Part shown: one piece after another, positions 38,201-47,225 of the stretch
Layout of the letters: every line of letters begins with the position of its first letter
Position numbering within the stretch: the stretch's first letter is position 1
Assembly: GCA_021731025.1 (NCBI GenBank)
Contig: JAKFYD010000003.1
Location: 30,138 to 94,137 of the forward strand
From: Pseudobdellovibrionaceae bacterium
GTDB taxonomy: Bacteria > Bdellovibrionota > Bdellovibrionia > Bdellovibrionales > Bdellovibrionaceae
Reading direction: 5' to 3'
Length of the DNA stretch: 64,000 bases
Made by a program: the position numbers and the translations under genes
The notes under the pieces: model-generated
Told to the model about the DNA's origin: nothing
Databases searched by the model: none
What the model saw: the letters and a program-made list of their open reading frames with translations, nothing else

Positions 38201-39165
38201 AGCAAAGTTACATTTGCGCTCGTAAATCCCGTATAGTTGACTCCGTCAACGGCTGTTCCTGCAGTGGTCTTTACGCTGATTGTGCGATTGAAGGGGCAAC
38301 TGACCGCAGAAGTCAGAGTTAAATTTCCAACACTGCCTTCGTTCACCGAATTATTATTTAAGGTATAATTCATAGGGCTGCCTTCAGTGATGGAAGACAC
38401 GAAGGAAACAGAGCCTTGGGTCGATGCCGATGAAGTTGAAGTGAGTTGAGTCAAAAAAGTTTTAGGACTTTCACACAAAGCATTTGTATTCAATGAAGTT
38501 GTTAAACTTTGAGTGGTTGTACCAGCCGTAAATTTAATTACGCCCGAGCTTCCGGTGTAGTCGGAAGCCAAGGCGGTGCCTGGAGACATGGTGTAGTTGA
38601 AACTGAGATCTACATCAGCGGCTCGATCCAAAGTTAAATTTAAAACCGAAGTGCTGCCTTCACTCGCGGCGCTAGAGCTTCCACTCAGTGTAGGAAATGG
38701 ATCTTGATTCTTAACTAAAAATTCGATAGAGCTCGTCGACACTTCCGAACCCGAAATTGTAACGGCTAAGATTCGGTTTCGCGATTGGTAAATGCCATCA
38801 GCCAAAGTTAAAAATGAAATCTCCGCAGCTAAATTTCCTTTAGGGATCACGACACTGCTTGGAGCTCCGCTAAGATCAGTGCCTTCTAGAAAATTTCCCG
38901 AATACTGCAAAGTGATTTTAATGTCTTGGTCTTGCGCCTTTGCGAGAGTAATCTGAAATTGAACTGATTGGCCTTCATTAAGCTGTTCCGCCGTTGACGA
39001 GAGTTTCACCTGAACTTTTGTATCTTCAAAACCATACTCGCTTTGGCAGCCCAAAAGTAGGAGCTGGCTAAGAAACAAGATTAAAATGAATGAAGATTTC
39101 TCATATAGTTTCACGCAGTTAGTTATATCGGCGTTTAGACGGTCTAGCTTGAATAAGAGATGCAT
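35290..39165 (-). CDS. Lipoprotein with multiple Calx-beta domains and TolB-like propeller
   Basis: A 1291-residue surface protein. The lipobox is LLLLGC. Calx-beta type repeats fill about 50-800 (for example DDNLYEGNETLILSF and EGTAGTFTATLSQ), each with Gly/Asp-rich turns that can bind Ca2+. From about 830 to the end, repeats such as DLFAITPDNSKVVYAV and FKISLDSSKVAYVHNDN form a TolB/PD40-type propeller. The start is uncertain: the ATG at 39165 lies inside the operator-like palindrome, and GTG at 39114 also gives a good signal. It is divergent from the SUMF1-like pair. Confidence 0.83.
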   Translation of the reverse strand: MHLLFKLDRLNADITNCVKLYEKSSFILILFLSQLLLLGCQSEYGFEDTKVQVKLSSTAEQLNEGQSVQFQITLAKAQDQDIKITLQYSGNFLEGTDLSGAPSSVVIPKGNLAAEISFLTLADGIYQSRNRILAVTISGSEVSTSSIEFLVKNQDPFPTLSGSSSAASEGSTSVLNLTLDRAADVDLSFNYTMSPGTALASDYTGSSGVIKFTAGTTTQSLTTSLNTNALCESPKTFLTQLTSTSSASTQGSVSFVSSITEGSPMNYTLNNNSVNEGSVGNLTLTSAVSCPFNRTISVKTTAGTAVDGVNYTGFTSANVTLLSGNTTVSVPVTTLDDLQNGPDLTLSVSLVDEPSVVGTLTVVDTTPPPTLSWTVASQSISEGVGTASISWQLNSASARAISATVGFAGTATDGTDYTYSQTTISIPAGTTSGSFAVQVTDDNLYEGNETLILSFASLTNATAGTNPTNTVTITENDSLPQISVTGSASVLESQSANFLITLNRASVFNVDVNYSTSNGSATAGTDYTSVSGSVTFAPGETSKTVTVATSNNATVCEANKNFSLDISSPSGGTLGTSTYSMPLWDNDNPSITVNNVTVTEGTAGTFTATLSQSCNYNVSFTWQTQNNTATAGQDFTSATATATITAGSTTVNFSVATIDDVIDQGSRIANVIFSSGNRATVPASASTLTINDNDTAPTLSFSKSTDSVLETAGTATVNVVLSHITNRTVTATITTSGTATINQDYTLPTTAISIPAGSSSQTVSLSPTRDTTSDSGETVILTLGSVSGATLGATSVYTLTLEDDPNMGSLLVSSSDSTKLVYASSLSGGTANPLSVGGPLSSAGAILSRAATDTPQVGGFHLTGDQSLIIFSGNNQRVSGLDLFSVNFNGTGLTRLNASGWAATRKVQKFRAVGTGTKIIFLADQASLNGAYEMYAVNANGSSLISLGSALSGGKTIADFEATSDGNKIVFLSDLGTLGTMELYSIDSAGTSQVKLNANLSAGQDVDLFAITPDNSKVVYAVKGSGGDAVLYVVPIGGGSSTQLSRTISNRIVKSFKISLDSSKVAYVHNDNASSNFDLYVVGINGSSRTQVNQNLISGGAVTSYDFSPNSSKILYLGEAQNVGSAELYTVSTDGTNRYKLNNTLVSGGRIDQASFTPDGANVIYLGHQDSAATQELYAVSLIGTGRVKLNLTPVSGGQITQFAITSDSTKVIYMGDQNTSGIVELFSVNPTGLSRATLNSSLASGKKVDSFKILPNNSRVLYRANQDDVSRYDWYSVKLDGTGGLKTFSP

Positions 39166-39178
39166 CTCAGAACGAGAC
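39164..39178. promoter_or_regulatory. Candidate operator (A/G)TCTC-N5-GAGAC between divergent genes
   Basis: ATCTCAGAACGAGAC lies at the divergent start region of the Calx-beta gene (start 39165 or 39114) and the first SUMF1-like gene (39235). One mismatch from the GTCTC-N5-GAGAC pattern. Confidence 0.4.
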
Positions 39179-39234
39179 AGATCATTAAACTTTTTTTGAT
39201 AAACAGCCGAAAGGTCTGCTGGAGTAGGACGTTT

Positions 39235-41802
39235 ATGAGGTTGCGGTACTTAAACACCAAAATGAATTCTATTGGGCTTACCATAAGCTTGGTTTTTATT
39301 TTGTCAGGTTGTTTAGCTAAAGAGAGCATCGATGCCGTAGCGCCTTCAGATACCACCACAGCGGATCTTGGATTTAGCGGAGTTACAAGCGTTGAAAATG
39401 TGAGCGGCACCGTCATCAAAGTCAGTTGGAATTCAGCAACGAATGCGCAAACAACAAAATACAAAATTTATGAAGTGTTAGGCGATGGAACTTTAGTGGC
39501 GGTTGGTCAAGTGAGCGCGCCTGGAACATCTTTTTACCATTCGGGATTAACGGCAAACACTTTTCACACTTATCGTGTTAAGGCCGTTGATGCCAATAAC
39601 AGTATGGACACAAACATTGTAAACAAAACAGCGTTTACATATGCAGGTGCAACATCTGCTACTGCAACAGGGGCAACAACAGCTACTGTTAACTTCACAG
39701 CTGTTGGTGCGAGCCATAGTAATGCAAGAATTTATGCCACAGCTCGAGGAACCACGACACTTGTCGCAACAGCTTTGAATACCGCAACTTCGGCTAGCAT
39801 TACGGGACTTAATCCAGGAACGACTTATATTTTTACTGTTAAGGCTGTGGACTTTTCCAGCGTGGAAGATGGCAATGCGGTTACGGCTTCAGCGCAGACG
39901 ACTCCAACGTGGACAAGTAAATATCAAGGTCCGATGCTGGTGAAGGCTTTTGGTGACTCGCCGAATGCCCCTACGGGAACTCCGCAAACACGCCAGGTTA
40001 GCATCACATGGTTGCCTTTTGTTTCTTCATCATCAAGCACTTCGTACTCATTGGTTCGAACCGCTAAAGGTGAAGCCATAGACACAACCACCACAACGGT
40101 CTGCACCAGTGCAATTACAACTAGCTGTCAGGTCTGCTCTGCGACAGGGTCGGATGCGAAGACTTGCACTGACACCAATGTGGCTGCGCCGCCTGCAGCT
40201 TACGATTATGTTGTGACTCTAAACCCAAATTCTTGGCCCGAAGAAATTCCAAGCACGGGAAGTGATAGCGCTTACCGCATTACAGTGCAAATTCCGCCTG
40301 ACAATATGGTTCTTGTTCATCGTGACAGTGCTAACTATGAACTTTGCCAAAGTATGAACCGAACTAGTGATCCTTTAAATCATCAAAGATGCGCCATCAA
40401 CGGAGCTTCAATGATTGGAGCCACTCCATACAATATTGGACCAGGCAGGCCACCTCTGAATCTTTCCACAGCCTATTATGATTTTGGTTACAATATTTTC
40501 TTCGATCGTTGGGAAGCGGGTTGTAATTGGACTCCCCAAGCTCAAGGCGGAATGTGCGGGGCTGGAGCTACTGCAGGTAACTGTTATGATTCCACTACAC
40601 CAGCAAACACAATTGGGTCTGATGGAAATGTGTTTTACCGCACAGACAATGGAATTTGTTGGGTTAAACAAAGTGGAGCCTGGTTGCAGGCTAATACCTC
40701 GACAATAACTTCAGTTAACCGCGCTTTAATGTACACGAACAATCCCTCTACCACTTACCGTAAACCTGTCTTAGCAGGTCTCGACCAGAATCGAGCATGG
40801 GATACATGCCAATTAGCAGAAGACCTAAATTATGGTAAAAAACGCTTACCTCGCCAGCGCGAATGGAAAGCCGCAGCTGCTTGGGCTTATTTCCCGGGGG
40901 AACCCGGGGCATTATCTGATAGTGATATTGTGCTTATCGAGAATGGCAGTTCAGGAGCGACTACTCACACTACACTGGCCTATTGTAATTCCACTAGTCA
41001 TGCTGGAATGTCTGCGGGAGCCTTTAACACCACTGAATTAGGTGGCGATGTGGGCGATGCTGTTAGATCTTTTGTTTTAGGTAGCAATGGAACGAAAAAT
41101 TGCGTTTCCCGTTATGGTATTCAGGATATGCCAGGCAATGTCCATGAAATGACGACAGATGCCTACACGCGTGCCGCCGCCGCGGCCACAGGTGTTGGAA
41201 TACAAAGCCCATTAGATTCGGGAAATGGTTATGCTGCAGGATTTGATATGAATGGATTTAATTTTGATGGTGTAATGGCGCCAGCTGGCTTAGATCAAAC
41301 AGTTTGTGTCTATCATTCTGGTCTTGGTGCCGTAACAGATCCCCCTGGTGCAGGTATCAGTACCGTAGGGGCAGTTGCGTACAGCACTGCATCTACCTGT
41401 TATTATAAAAGAGATGCAACAACTTGGGTCAATTTTGCTTCAGCTACTGCGGCAGAAAAGGTTGCTATGCATGGAATTTCGCTCTGGACAATTTCATCTG
41501 CTACTGTTGGCGGAACTACCCAAGCTACAGGGTACGGGGCGGTCTATTTTAATTGGGCATTGGGTATGCCCTTACTCACCTCTAATAATTCTAACGCCGT
41601 ATATATCCCTAACATAAATACCAAATTCCATAATGATCAAATCGTGCCTATATTTCCTACAATACTTTTTAATCGGATTTCGATGTTAGGCGGTTCTTGG
41701 GGCACGGGCAATCCGGCTGGGCGCTGGTATTCCTACTGGGCGTTCCAGGCAACTTCGACCGGTGCAAGTGCTGGATTTCGTTGTGTCTTGCCGGCTGAAT
41801 GA
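39235..41802 (+). CDS. Lipoprotein with FN3 domains and SUMF1/FGE-like domain (copy 1)
   Basis: An earlier ATG at 39160 is possible, but AGGA precedes the ATG at 39235, which gives 855 residues and a lipobox (FILSGC). Two FN3-like domains (about 45-220) precede a linker and a C-terminal sulfatase-modifying-factor/formylglycine-generating-like domain. Its marks are GKKRLPRQREWKAAAAW, VSRYGIQDMPGNVHEMT, GGSWGTGNPAGRWYS and the end GFRCV. Such domains may be catalytic or sugar/protein-binding; the two FGE active-site cysteines cannot be confirmed. A tandem paralogue follows 18 bases later. Confidence 0.8.
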   Translation: MRLRYLNTKMNSIGLTISLVFILSGCLAKESIDAVAPSDTTTADLGFSGVTSVENVSGTVIKVSWNSATNAQTTKYKIYEVLGDGTLVAVGQVSAPGTSFYHSGLTANTFHTYRVKAVDANNSMDTNIVNKTAFTYAGATSATATGATTATVNFTAVGASHSNARIYATARGTTTLVATALNTATSASITGLNPGTTYIFTVKAVDFSSVEDGNAVTASAQTTPTWTSKYQGPMLVKAFGDSPNAPTGTPQTRQVSITWLPFVSSSSSTSYSLVRTAKGEAIDTTTTTVCTSAITTSCQVCSATGSDAKTCTDTNVAAPPAAYDYVVTLNPNSWPEEIPSTGSDSAYRITVQIPPDNMVLVHRDSANYELCQSMNRTSDPLNHQRCAINGASMIGATPYNIGPGRPPLNLSTAYYDFGYNIFFDRWEAGCNWTPQAQGGMCGAGATAGNCYDSTTPANTIGSDGNVFYRTDNGICWVKQSGAWLQANTSTITSVNRALMYTNNPSTTYRKPVLAGLDQNRAWDTCQLAEDLNYGKKRLPRQREWKAAAAWAYFPGEPGALSDSDIVLIENGSSGATTHTTLAYCNSTSHAGMSAGAFNTTELGGDVGDAVRSFVLGSNGTKNCVSRYGIQDMPGNVHEMTTDAYTRAAAAATGVGIQSPLDSGNGYAAGFDMNGFNFDGVMAPAGLDQTVCVYHSGLGAVTDPPGAGISTVGAVAYSTASTCYYKRDATTWVNFASATAAEKVAMHGISLWTISSATVGGTTQATGYGAVYFNWALGMPLLTSNNSNAVYIPNINTKFHNDQIVPIFPTILFNRISMLGGSWGTGNPAGRWYSYWAFQATSTGASAGFRCVLPAE

Positions 41803-41820
41803 TTTCTAGGAGGAAGTCGT

Positions 41821-44400
41821 ATGAATGTTTTGAATAAAAAAGATATGAAACAAACTATTATTTGTTTATATTATTTTATTCTTTTTTCATTTTCTCTTTC
41901 TTTAGGCGGTTGTCTTTCTCAGGAAAGCAGTACTCCTTCCGGAGGTGCAGTTTCTACGACGGCTGATTTAGGATTTTCAGGAATTACCTCCGCCGAAAAT
42001 CAAAACGGTTCTACGGTGAAAATATCTTGGACTGCAGCCACGAATTCTAGTGTGACGGGATACCGTATTTATGAAGTGTTGCCGGATAGCAGTCTTGTAG
42101 CTGTTGGGCAAACAACTTCGGCGGTGACGTTTTATTATCATCTCGGTTTGGCAGCAAACACGTCTCATACTTACCGAGTGCGGGCTATCAATGCAAGTAA
42201 TCAAACAGATACCAATACCGTTGAAAAAACAGCTTACACTTATTCAGGAATTACTTCTGCCACCGCAACGGGGACAACGACGGCAACTGTCAGTTTTCCG
42301 GCTACGGGTTCAAACAAAAGTGGTGTGCGTGTCTATGCAACGGCTCGGGGAACAACAAGTCTTGTGGCCACAGGCTTAAACACTTCCACTTCAGCAAATA
42401 TCACAGGATTGAAAGCGGGCACGACTTATACTTTTTCAGTGAAGTCCTATGATTTTTCTAATGCCGAGGACACGAATATTACAGAAGCTTCGGTTCAAAC
42501 AACGCCCACTTGGATCGGGCGTTATCAAGGGCCAATTTTAGTTAAGGCTTATGGTGATGCGCCGGGAGCTCCTTCAGGCACTCCCCAAACAAAACAAGTG
42601 AGCGTCACTTGGGCGCCATTCACTTCGGCCGTTGGCACAACTGCTTACACTCTTGTGCGAGTTTTAAGAGGGAATTCGATTGATCTGACAACGACGACCT
42701 CCTGTACGAGCGCGACCGATACCAGCTGTCGTGTCTGTACGGCAACCGGGTCTACCGCTCAAACTTGTATTGATACTAATGTCGGTGCTCCACCCAAAGT
42801 TTACGATTACATGGTTACGTTAAATACTAATTCTTGGCCTGAAGAAGCGCCAGCGAGCAACAATGAATATCGCATCACCGTGCCTATTCCTCCAGATAAT
42901 ATGGTCCTCGTGCATCGCGATAGTGCGAATTATGAAGCCTGCACTGTAATGGGGCGAACACCTGATCCTTTGAATCATCAAAGGTGCGCGATCAGTGGAG
43001 CTTCAATGATTGCAGCGACTCCCTACAATACTGGACCCAATAAGCCACCGCTGAATTTGCCAACAGGATATTATGATTTCGGTTACAATGTTTTCTTTGA
43101 TCGCTGGGAAGCTGGCTGCAATTGGACTCCGCAAGCCAGTGGAGGAATGTGCGGCGCGGGTGCCACTGCAGGAAATTGTTTTGGTACAGGCACTCCAGCA
43201 AATACGATCGGTGTTGATGGCAATATTTTTTACAGTACTGATGCAAGCAATTGTTCCATTAAAGTAGCAGGAGCTTGGGTAATAACTAATGCAAGCACAT
43301 TATCTTCAGCTTCTCGAGCTGCTACATACACAATACAGCCTTCAACAAGCTATCGCCGACCTCCGTTAGTGGCAATGACACAACCACGAGCTTGGGAAAC
43401 CTGCCAGGCTATTGAAGATGCGAATTATGGAAAAAAACGATTACCACGTAATCGCGAATGGAGAGCGGCGGCCGCATGGCAAACTTTAACCGGTGAGCCC
43501 GAAGCCATAACTGAAGGAGCTGCTGTCACTTTAGAAAATGGTAATTCAGGCGCCACTACTCATACGACTTTGGGCTACTGCAATACCAGTAACCATGTAA
43601 GTATAGCAGCTGCTGCATTTAATACCACGGAACTTGCTGGAGATACTGGGGACGCGGTGAGATCTTTCGTTATTGGTAGTAGTGGGACTCGCAATTGCGT
43701 TTCGCGATACGGGGTTCAAGACATGGTTGGGAACGTTTTGGAGTGGACTTCTGACAATTTGATGTTGGTCGATTATGCAAACCGCATTTATAATGGAATC
43801 CAAAGTTTGAGTGATAATGGAAACGGTTATTCCGCAGGCTTCGATATGAATGGTTTTAACTTTGATAATACGCTTGGACCAAATGGTATGGATTCAGTTA
43901 ATACCTGTAATGCCAATACAGGTTTTGCTGCAACGACTGATCCCCCTGGTGCCGGTGGCGGTATCGGGACTGTAGCAAAGAGCACCACTAATGTTTGTTA
44001 TAGCCGGAGAGACGCTTCAACCTGGGTAACTGGTGCGTCAGCTACCGCAGCCGAATTAACTACGATGCATGCCTTATCCAGCTGGATGTACCAGATTGCA
44101 ACCTTGGGCGGAACGACTGCTGCTACTGGGTGGGGGGCTGCCTATTTTAATTACGCTATGGGATTACCAATGATGTCCTCGGACAATTCGAACAGTCCAA
44201 CAGTTAGTACATTAAGTACTAAATTACATGGAGACTATATTTTCGTAAACTTTCATCAGTCAATTAGCGTTCGATATCTTGCAAGCGGTGGCAACTGGGG
44301 TAGTGGAACAACAGCTGGGCGTTGGTATTCCTGGTGGATTAGTTCATCAACCTCAACTAGCTCTTCGACTGGTATTCGCTGTGTTTTGCCTGCAGAATAG
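41821..44400 (+). CDS. Lipoprotein with FN3 domains and SUMF1/FGE-like domain (copy 2)
   Basis: An 859-residue tandem paralogue of the previous gene, with the same order: lipobox (SLSLGGC), two FN3-like units, linker, SUMF1-like domain. Long identical stretches remain, such as FDRWEAGCNWTPQA and MCGAGATAGNC, while the tip region before the C-terminus (about 780-840) differs strongly. AGGAGGAAG lies just before the ATG. The pair is probably one operon and arose by tandem duplication followed by divergence at the exposed face. Confidence 0.82.
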   Translation: MNVLNKKDMKQTIICLYYFILFSFSLSLGGCLSQESSTPSGGAVSTTADLGFSGITSAENQNGSTVKISWTAATNSSVTGYRIYEVLPDSSLVAVGQTTSAVTFYYHLGLAANTSHTYRVRAINASNQTDTNTVEKTAYTYSGITSATATGTTTATVSFPATGSNKSGVRVYATARGTTSLVATGLNTSTSANITGLKAGTTYTFSVKSYDFSNAEDTNITEASVQTTPTWIGRYQGPILVKAYGDAPGAPSGTPQTKQVSVTWAPFTSAVGTTAYTLVRVLRGNSIDLTTTTSCTSATDTSCRVCTATGSTAQTCIDTNVGAPPKVYDYMVTLNTNSWPEEAPASNNEYRITVPIPPDNMVLVHRDSANYEACTVMGRTPDPLNHQRCAISGASMIAATPYNTGPNKPPLNLPTGYYDFGYNVFFDRWEAGCNWTPQASGGMCGAGATAGNCFGTGTPANTIGVDGNIFYSTDASNCSIKVAGAWVITNASTLSSASRAATYTIQPSTSYRRPPLVAMTQPRAWETCQAIEDANYGKKRLPRNREWRAAAAWQTLTGEPEAITEGAAVTLENGNSGATTHTTLGYCNTSNHVSIAAAAFNTTELAGDTGDAVRSFVIGSSGTRNCVSRYGVQDMVGNVLEWTSDNLMLVDYANRIYNGIQSLSDNGNGYSAGFDMNGFNFDNTLGPNGMDSVNTCNANTGFAATTDPPGAGGGIGTVAKSTTNVCYSRRDASTWVTGASATAAELTTMHALSSWMYQIATLGGTTAATGWGAAYFNYAMGLPMMSSDNSNSPTVSTLSTKLHGDYIFVNFHQSISVRYLASGGNWGSGTTAGRWYSWWISSSTSTSSSTGIRCVLPAE

Positions 44401-44482
44401 CTATAGGTAAGAGCTCAAGTCTTTTACGGGCCTAAAGCCTGATATCCCCAATAATAAATTTCAAAAAATGAATTGGATTAAC

Positions 44483-44535
44483 AAGGTCCAGTTGATTATT
44501 CAGCTGGTCCTTCCGAATACTTCCTAAGAGGAAGT
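44483..44535 (+). promoter_or_regulatory. Two hairpins in the leader of the motor operon
   Basis: The first hairpin pairs 44483-44491 with 44504-44512 and is extended inwards by three more pairs (one T/T mismatch, loop ATTATT). The second, ACTTCCT AAG AGGAAGT (44519-44535), ends 4 bases before the ribosome site AGGAG (44540-44544) of the GTG start at 44549. No T-run follows, so these are not a standard terminator. Control of translation is possible. Confidence 0.4.
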
Positions 44536-44548
44536 CCTCAGGAGTTAC

Positions 44549-46426
44549 GTGAACTTAATTTCGAAGATACTCTTTTTTTGTTTAGTTCTGCTTGTTGAAG
44601 TATCACAAGTCAGTGCTGCTCCACGCGCAAAATCTTCGGCGAAATCGGATCAAGAAAACGAAATCAATCGTGCCGAAATTGTCGAGTATCGATCCAAGTT
44701 GGAAGAAGTCATTGCTGAAAAATATCGTCGCCGCATTTCTACTCGTATTGAAGATGATGCTTTCAATGTCGGAACACAAGTTGTTATTGAACTTGTTAAA
44801 GATGAGAAAAATAATCCCGTTGCAAAACAAGAAGAATCCAGTTTGCCTTCGGATATCACTTTGGGGATCCTGGAAAACTACACGCTTCCAGAATCTACTT
44901 TGACTCCTGCTGCGCGACCTCAGCTAAGAATTAAAAAAGTTGAGATCTTAGTGGGCTTGCACCCGAAATTAGGTAAAGACTACAAAGCAAAATTCAGTAC
45001 TTGGTTAAAAGCTAGCATTAAAGCTGAATTTCAAAATTTAGGTTCGGCGACCATCACTGATCTTGTTGAAAAACCGAAGGTCATCGAGAAAAAAGAACCC
45101 GAGCAAGCGCGCCCACTGAACTGGGAAGAAAAATTTGGCTACTTCCAAAATTTAATTGGCTTTATCGTGCTGGCTTTCTTCTTGGTGTTTGGAATGATTA
45201 TCGCGAAGCGAATGCCTTCGAAGGACACTCAAGAACAACTTTCTGTGGCTCTTAGAATCCAAGAAATGAAAAATTCGCAATTGCAATTGGGTAGTCAAAA
45301 ACCGGCCGCTGCATTGGGTGCGCCTGGTGAAAAGAATAAAAATGAACTTCAGCTCAGTGCGAATTTGCTCTTTGATAATTATCGCGATCATCAACGAAAA
45401 GTGGCTTTCATTGCTTTGTCTTCTCCTGAAAAAATAGATCAGGCTTTGGATCTTTGGTTTGATGAGAGCGAAGAGGGCCGTAAAAAAATCGCCAGTCTCG
45501 TGGACAGTGTGCTGACCCAGTACGGGATCAATCAGTTGAACGAAGGAGTGAATCCCGCCGAGATGGAATGGCACATGCCCGAAAAAATTCGTAACGACAA
45601 AGATCTGCCCGGAGTTTTCAGAGCCTTTGCGACTTTGTCCCTTGTCGACAAAACCAGTATTCTCGAAAAAACTTATTGGGATTTATTGTCTTTGAAAACT
45701 CTCAGCGACAAACTGATGCGCCCAAGATTTTCAAGCATTTCTCAATTGCCGGCGGCAAAAATTCAGAAAATTTTAAGCGGTCAGGACGCGAAAGTAAAAT
45801 CTTTGACTCTCTTGCATTTACCTTTAGAAAAACTAAATCAGGTTATGAGTGAGATGACTTTTGATGAAAAGAAAACGACGGTGATCCAAGCCTTTTCTTT
45901 GACTCGCGTCCGTGAAAAAGAATTGGAACTCCTTGATGAATCTTTGCGTTTCAATGTTAAGAAAGATGAATCCACTCAAGAAGGCACCATTGAGGTTCAA
46001 TCCCTAATTCCAAATATGTTGATGTCACTGAAACCAACGGAAGAGTTGACTCTTCTGAAGGACATCGTTTCCAAGCTGCCCGATCAGGGCGAGTATTTAA
46101 AACAGAATTATCCCAGCTTGGCCTTTGTGATGGATTGGCCGGAAGATAAGTTCAAATTGCTCGCGGGAAATGCGACGACTCAAGAGGCCCTAGCCCTAAT
46201 CCAAATGATGCCTGACATTTCAACGAAGGTTCTTGCGGCTTTGCCTTCACGAACCAAAATGATTGTTCAAGATGAAATTGGGAAAAGACAAATTGATTCT
46301 GCCGAATTGGATCAGCACTTGGAAGGATTGAAATATCGACTATTTAAATTAGTTAATGACGGACAAATTTCACTGGTCCAGATCTTTAAATCCAGCGCGA
46401 ATGCATCGCCCGGGAAGGCAGCCTAA
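44549..46426 (+). CDS. Membrane-anchored FliF/FliG-like protein partnered with MotAB
   Basis: A 625-residue protein. A signal-like segment (about 1-23) leads into about 175 periplasmic residues reminiscent of the FliF C-terminal periplasmic part (YRSKLEEVIAEKY, then TQVVIELVKDE). One membrane helix follows at 201-219 (NLIGFIVLAFFLVFGMIIA). The cytoplasmic part has a FliG-middle-like stretch (about 398-470, LPAAKIQKILS to LLDESLRF) and a FliG-C-like stretch (about 520-612, LAFVMDWPEDKFKLL, ALALIQMMP, LEGLKYRLFKLVNDGQI). The EHPQ motif is missing. Weak similarity, my assignment. The GTG start follows AGGAG, and motA starts 2 bases after the stop. Confidence 0.62.
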   Translation: MNLISKILFFCLVLLVEVSQVSAAPRAKSSAKSDQENEINRAEIVEYRSKLEEVIAEKYRRRISTRIEDDAFNVGTQVVIELVKDEKNNPVAKQEESSLPSDITLGILENYTLPESTLTPAARPQLRIKKVEILVGLHPKLGKDYKAKFSTWLKASIKAEFQNLGSATITDLVEKPKVIEKKEPEQARPLNWEEKFGYFQNLIGFIVLAFFLVFGMIIAKRMPSKDTQEQLSVALRIQEMKNSQLQLGSQKPAAALGAPGEKNKNELQLSANLLFDNYRDHQRKVAFIALSSPEKIDQALDLWFDESEEGRKKIASLVDSVLTQYGINQLNEGVNPAEMEWHMPEKIRNDKDLPGVFRAFATLSLVDKTSILEKTYWDLLSLKTLSDKLMRPRFSSISQLPAAKIQKILSGQDAKVKSLTLLHLPLEKLNQVMSEMTFDEKKTTVIQAFSLTRVREKELELLDESLRFNVKKDESTQEGTIEVQSLIPNMLMSLKPTEELTLLKDIVSKLPDQGEYLKQNYPSLAFVMDWPEDKFKLLAGNATTQEALALIQMMPDISTKVLAALPSRTKMIVQDEIGKRQIDSAELDQHLEGLKYRLFKLVNDGQISLVQIFKSSANASPGKAA

Positions 46427-46428
46427 TT

Positions 46429-47223
46429 ATGAATATATCAGTCATCTCTGGAATTATTGTTGGCATCATTGTCGTTATCGGTGGGGTTTTTACTTCCACA
46501 GAAAACTGGAGAATATTTTTTGATGTTCATGCCTTGTTGGTTGTGGTTGGTGGAACCTTAGCAGCAACCTTAATCAGCTTTCCGATTCCTCAACTTTTAA
46601 AAGTTACAAAAATTTTATGGAGCAAAATCATCGGGAACCACTCGGCTCCGCACATTACCGTCATTTCTGAAATTGTGAAATTGGCAGCAGGTCATCGTGA
46701 ATCTCCTGAATTTTTACAGTCCAATGTGGGAACAATCTCGAATCCCTTTTTAAAAGAAGCCGTCCAGCTGGAACTAGAGGGTGGAATTCCCTTTCATAAA
46801 ATCGATAGCATTCTTAAAAAACGCGCCGAAGTGCATTTTGTCAGATACCAAGATGAAGCTCATATTTTTAAAACCATCGCACGGTTTCCACCGGCATTTG
46901 GTTTGTTGGGCGCAGTTTTAGGGATGATCGCTCTGATGAGTGGTTTGGGTTCGCCCGATTCATTCAAAACCATCGGTCCCGCTATGGCTATGGCTATGGT
47001 GGCAACCATGTACGGAATCGCGATCGCTAATTTTATATTTGTTCCTCTCGGTGAAAATTTATCGAAGCTCAGTAAAGAAGATCATTTGATGAGAAATATC
47101 GTCATCGATGCCATCAAATTACTGCGAGAAAAAGAACATCCTTTAGTGGTGGAAGAGTATTTGAAAAGTTATCTGCTGACGGGTGAGCGCGAAAAATTAA
47201 CGGATAAAAAAGAGGCCTCCTAA
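46429..47223 (+). CDS. motA: MotA-type stator subunit
   Basis: A 264-residue proton- or sodium-channel subunit of a MotAB motor. Four membrane helices are visible (about 5-22, 34-52, 150-172 and 185-210). The loop between helices 2 and 3 is cytoplasmic and charged. Family marks: VVGGTLAATLISFP, PPAFGLLGAVLGMIALM with the conserved prolines, and GPAMAMAMVATMYGIAIAN. It lies between the FliF/FliG-like gene (2 bases) and motB (2 bases), so all three are co-translated. No other flagellar gene is in this window. Confidence 0.92.
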   Translation: MNISVISGIIVGIIVVIGGVFTSTENWRIFFDVHALLVVVGGTLAATLISFPIPQLLKVTKILWSKIIGNHSAPHITVISEIVKLAAGHRESPEFLQSNVGTISNPFLKEAVQLELEGGIPFHKIDSILKKRAEVHFVRYQDEAHIFKTIARFPPAFGLLGAVLGMIALMSGLGSPDSFKTIGPAMAMAMVATMYGIAIANFIFVPLGENLSKLSKEDHLMRNIVIDAIKLLREKEHPLVVEEYLKSYLLTGEREKLTDKKEAS

Positions 47224-47225
47224 GT

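Noticed and set aside
39235..44400. Diversity-generating retroelement acting on the tandem SUMF1-like genes
   Set aside because: No reverse transcriptase and no template-repeat pair found in the window.
44431..44458. Possible sigma28 (FliA) promoter before the motor operon (TAAAGCC ... AATAATAA)
   Set aside because: Only the TAAA part fits; the GCCGATAA -10 element is not there, so I did not list it.
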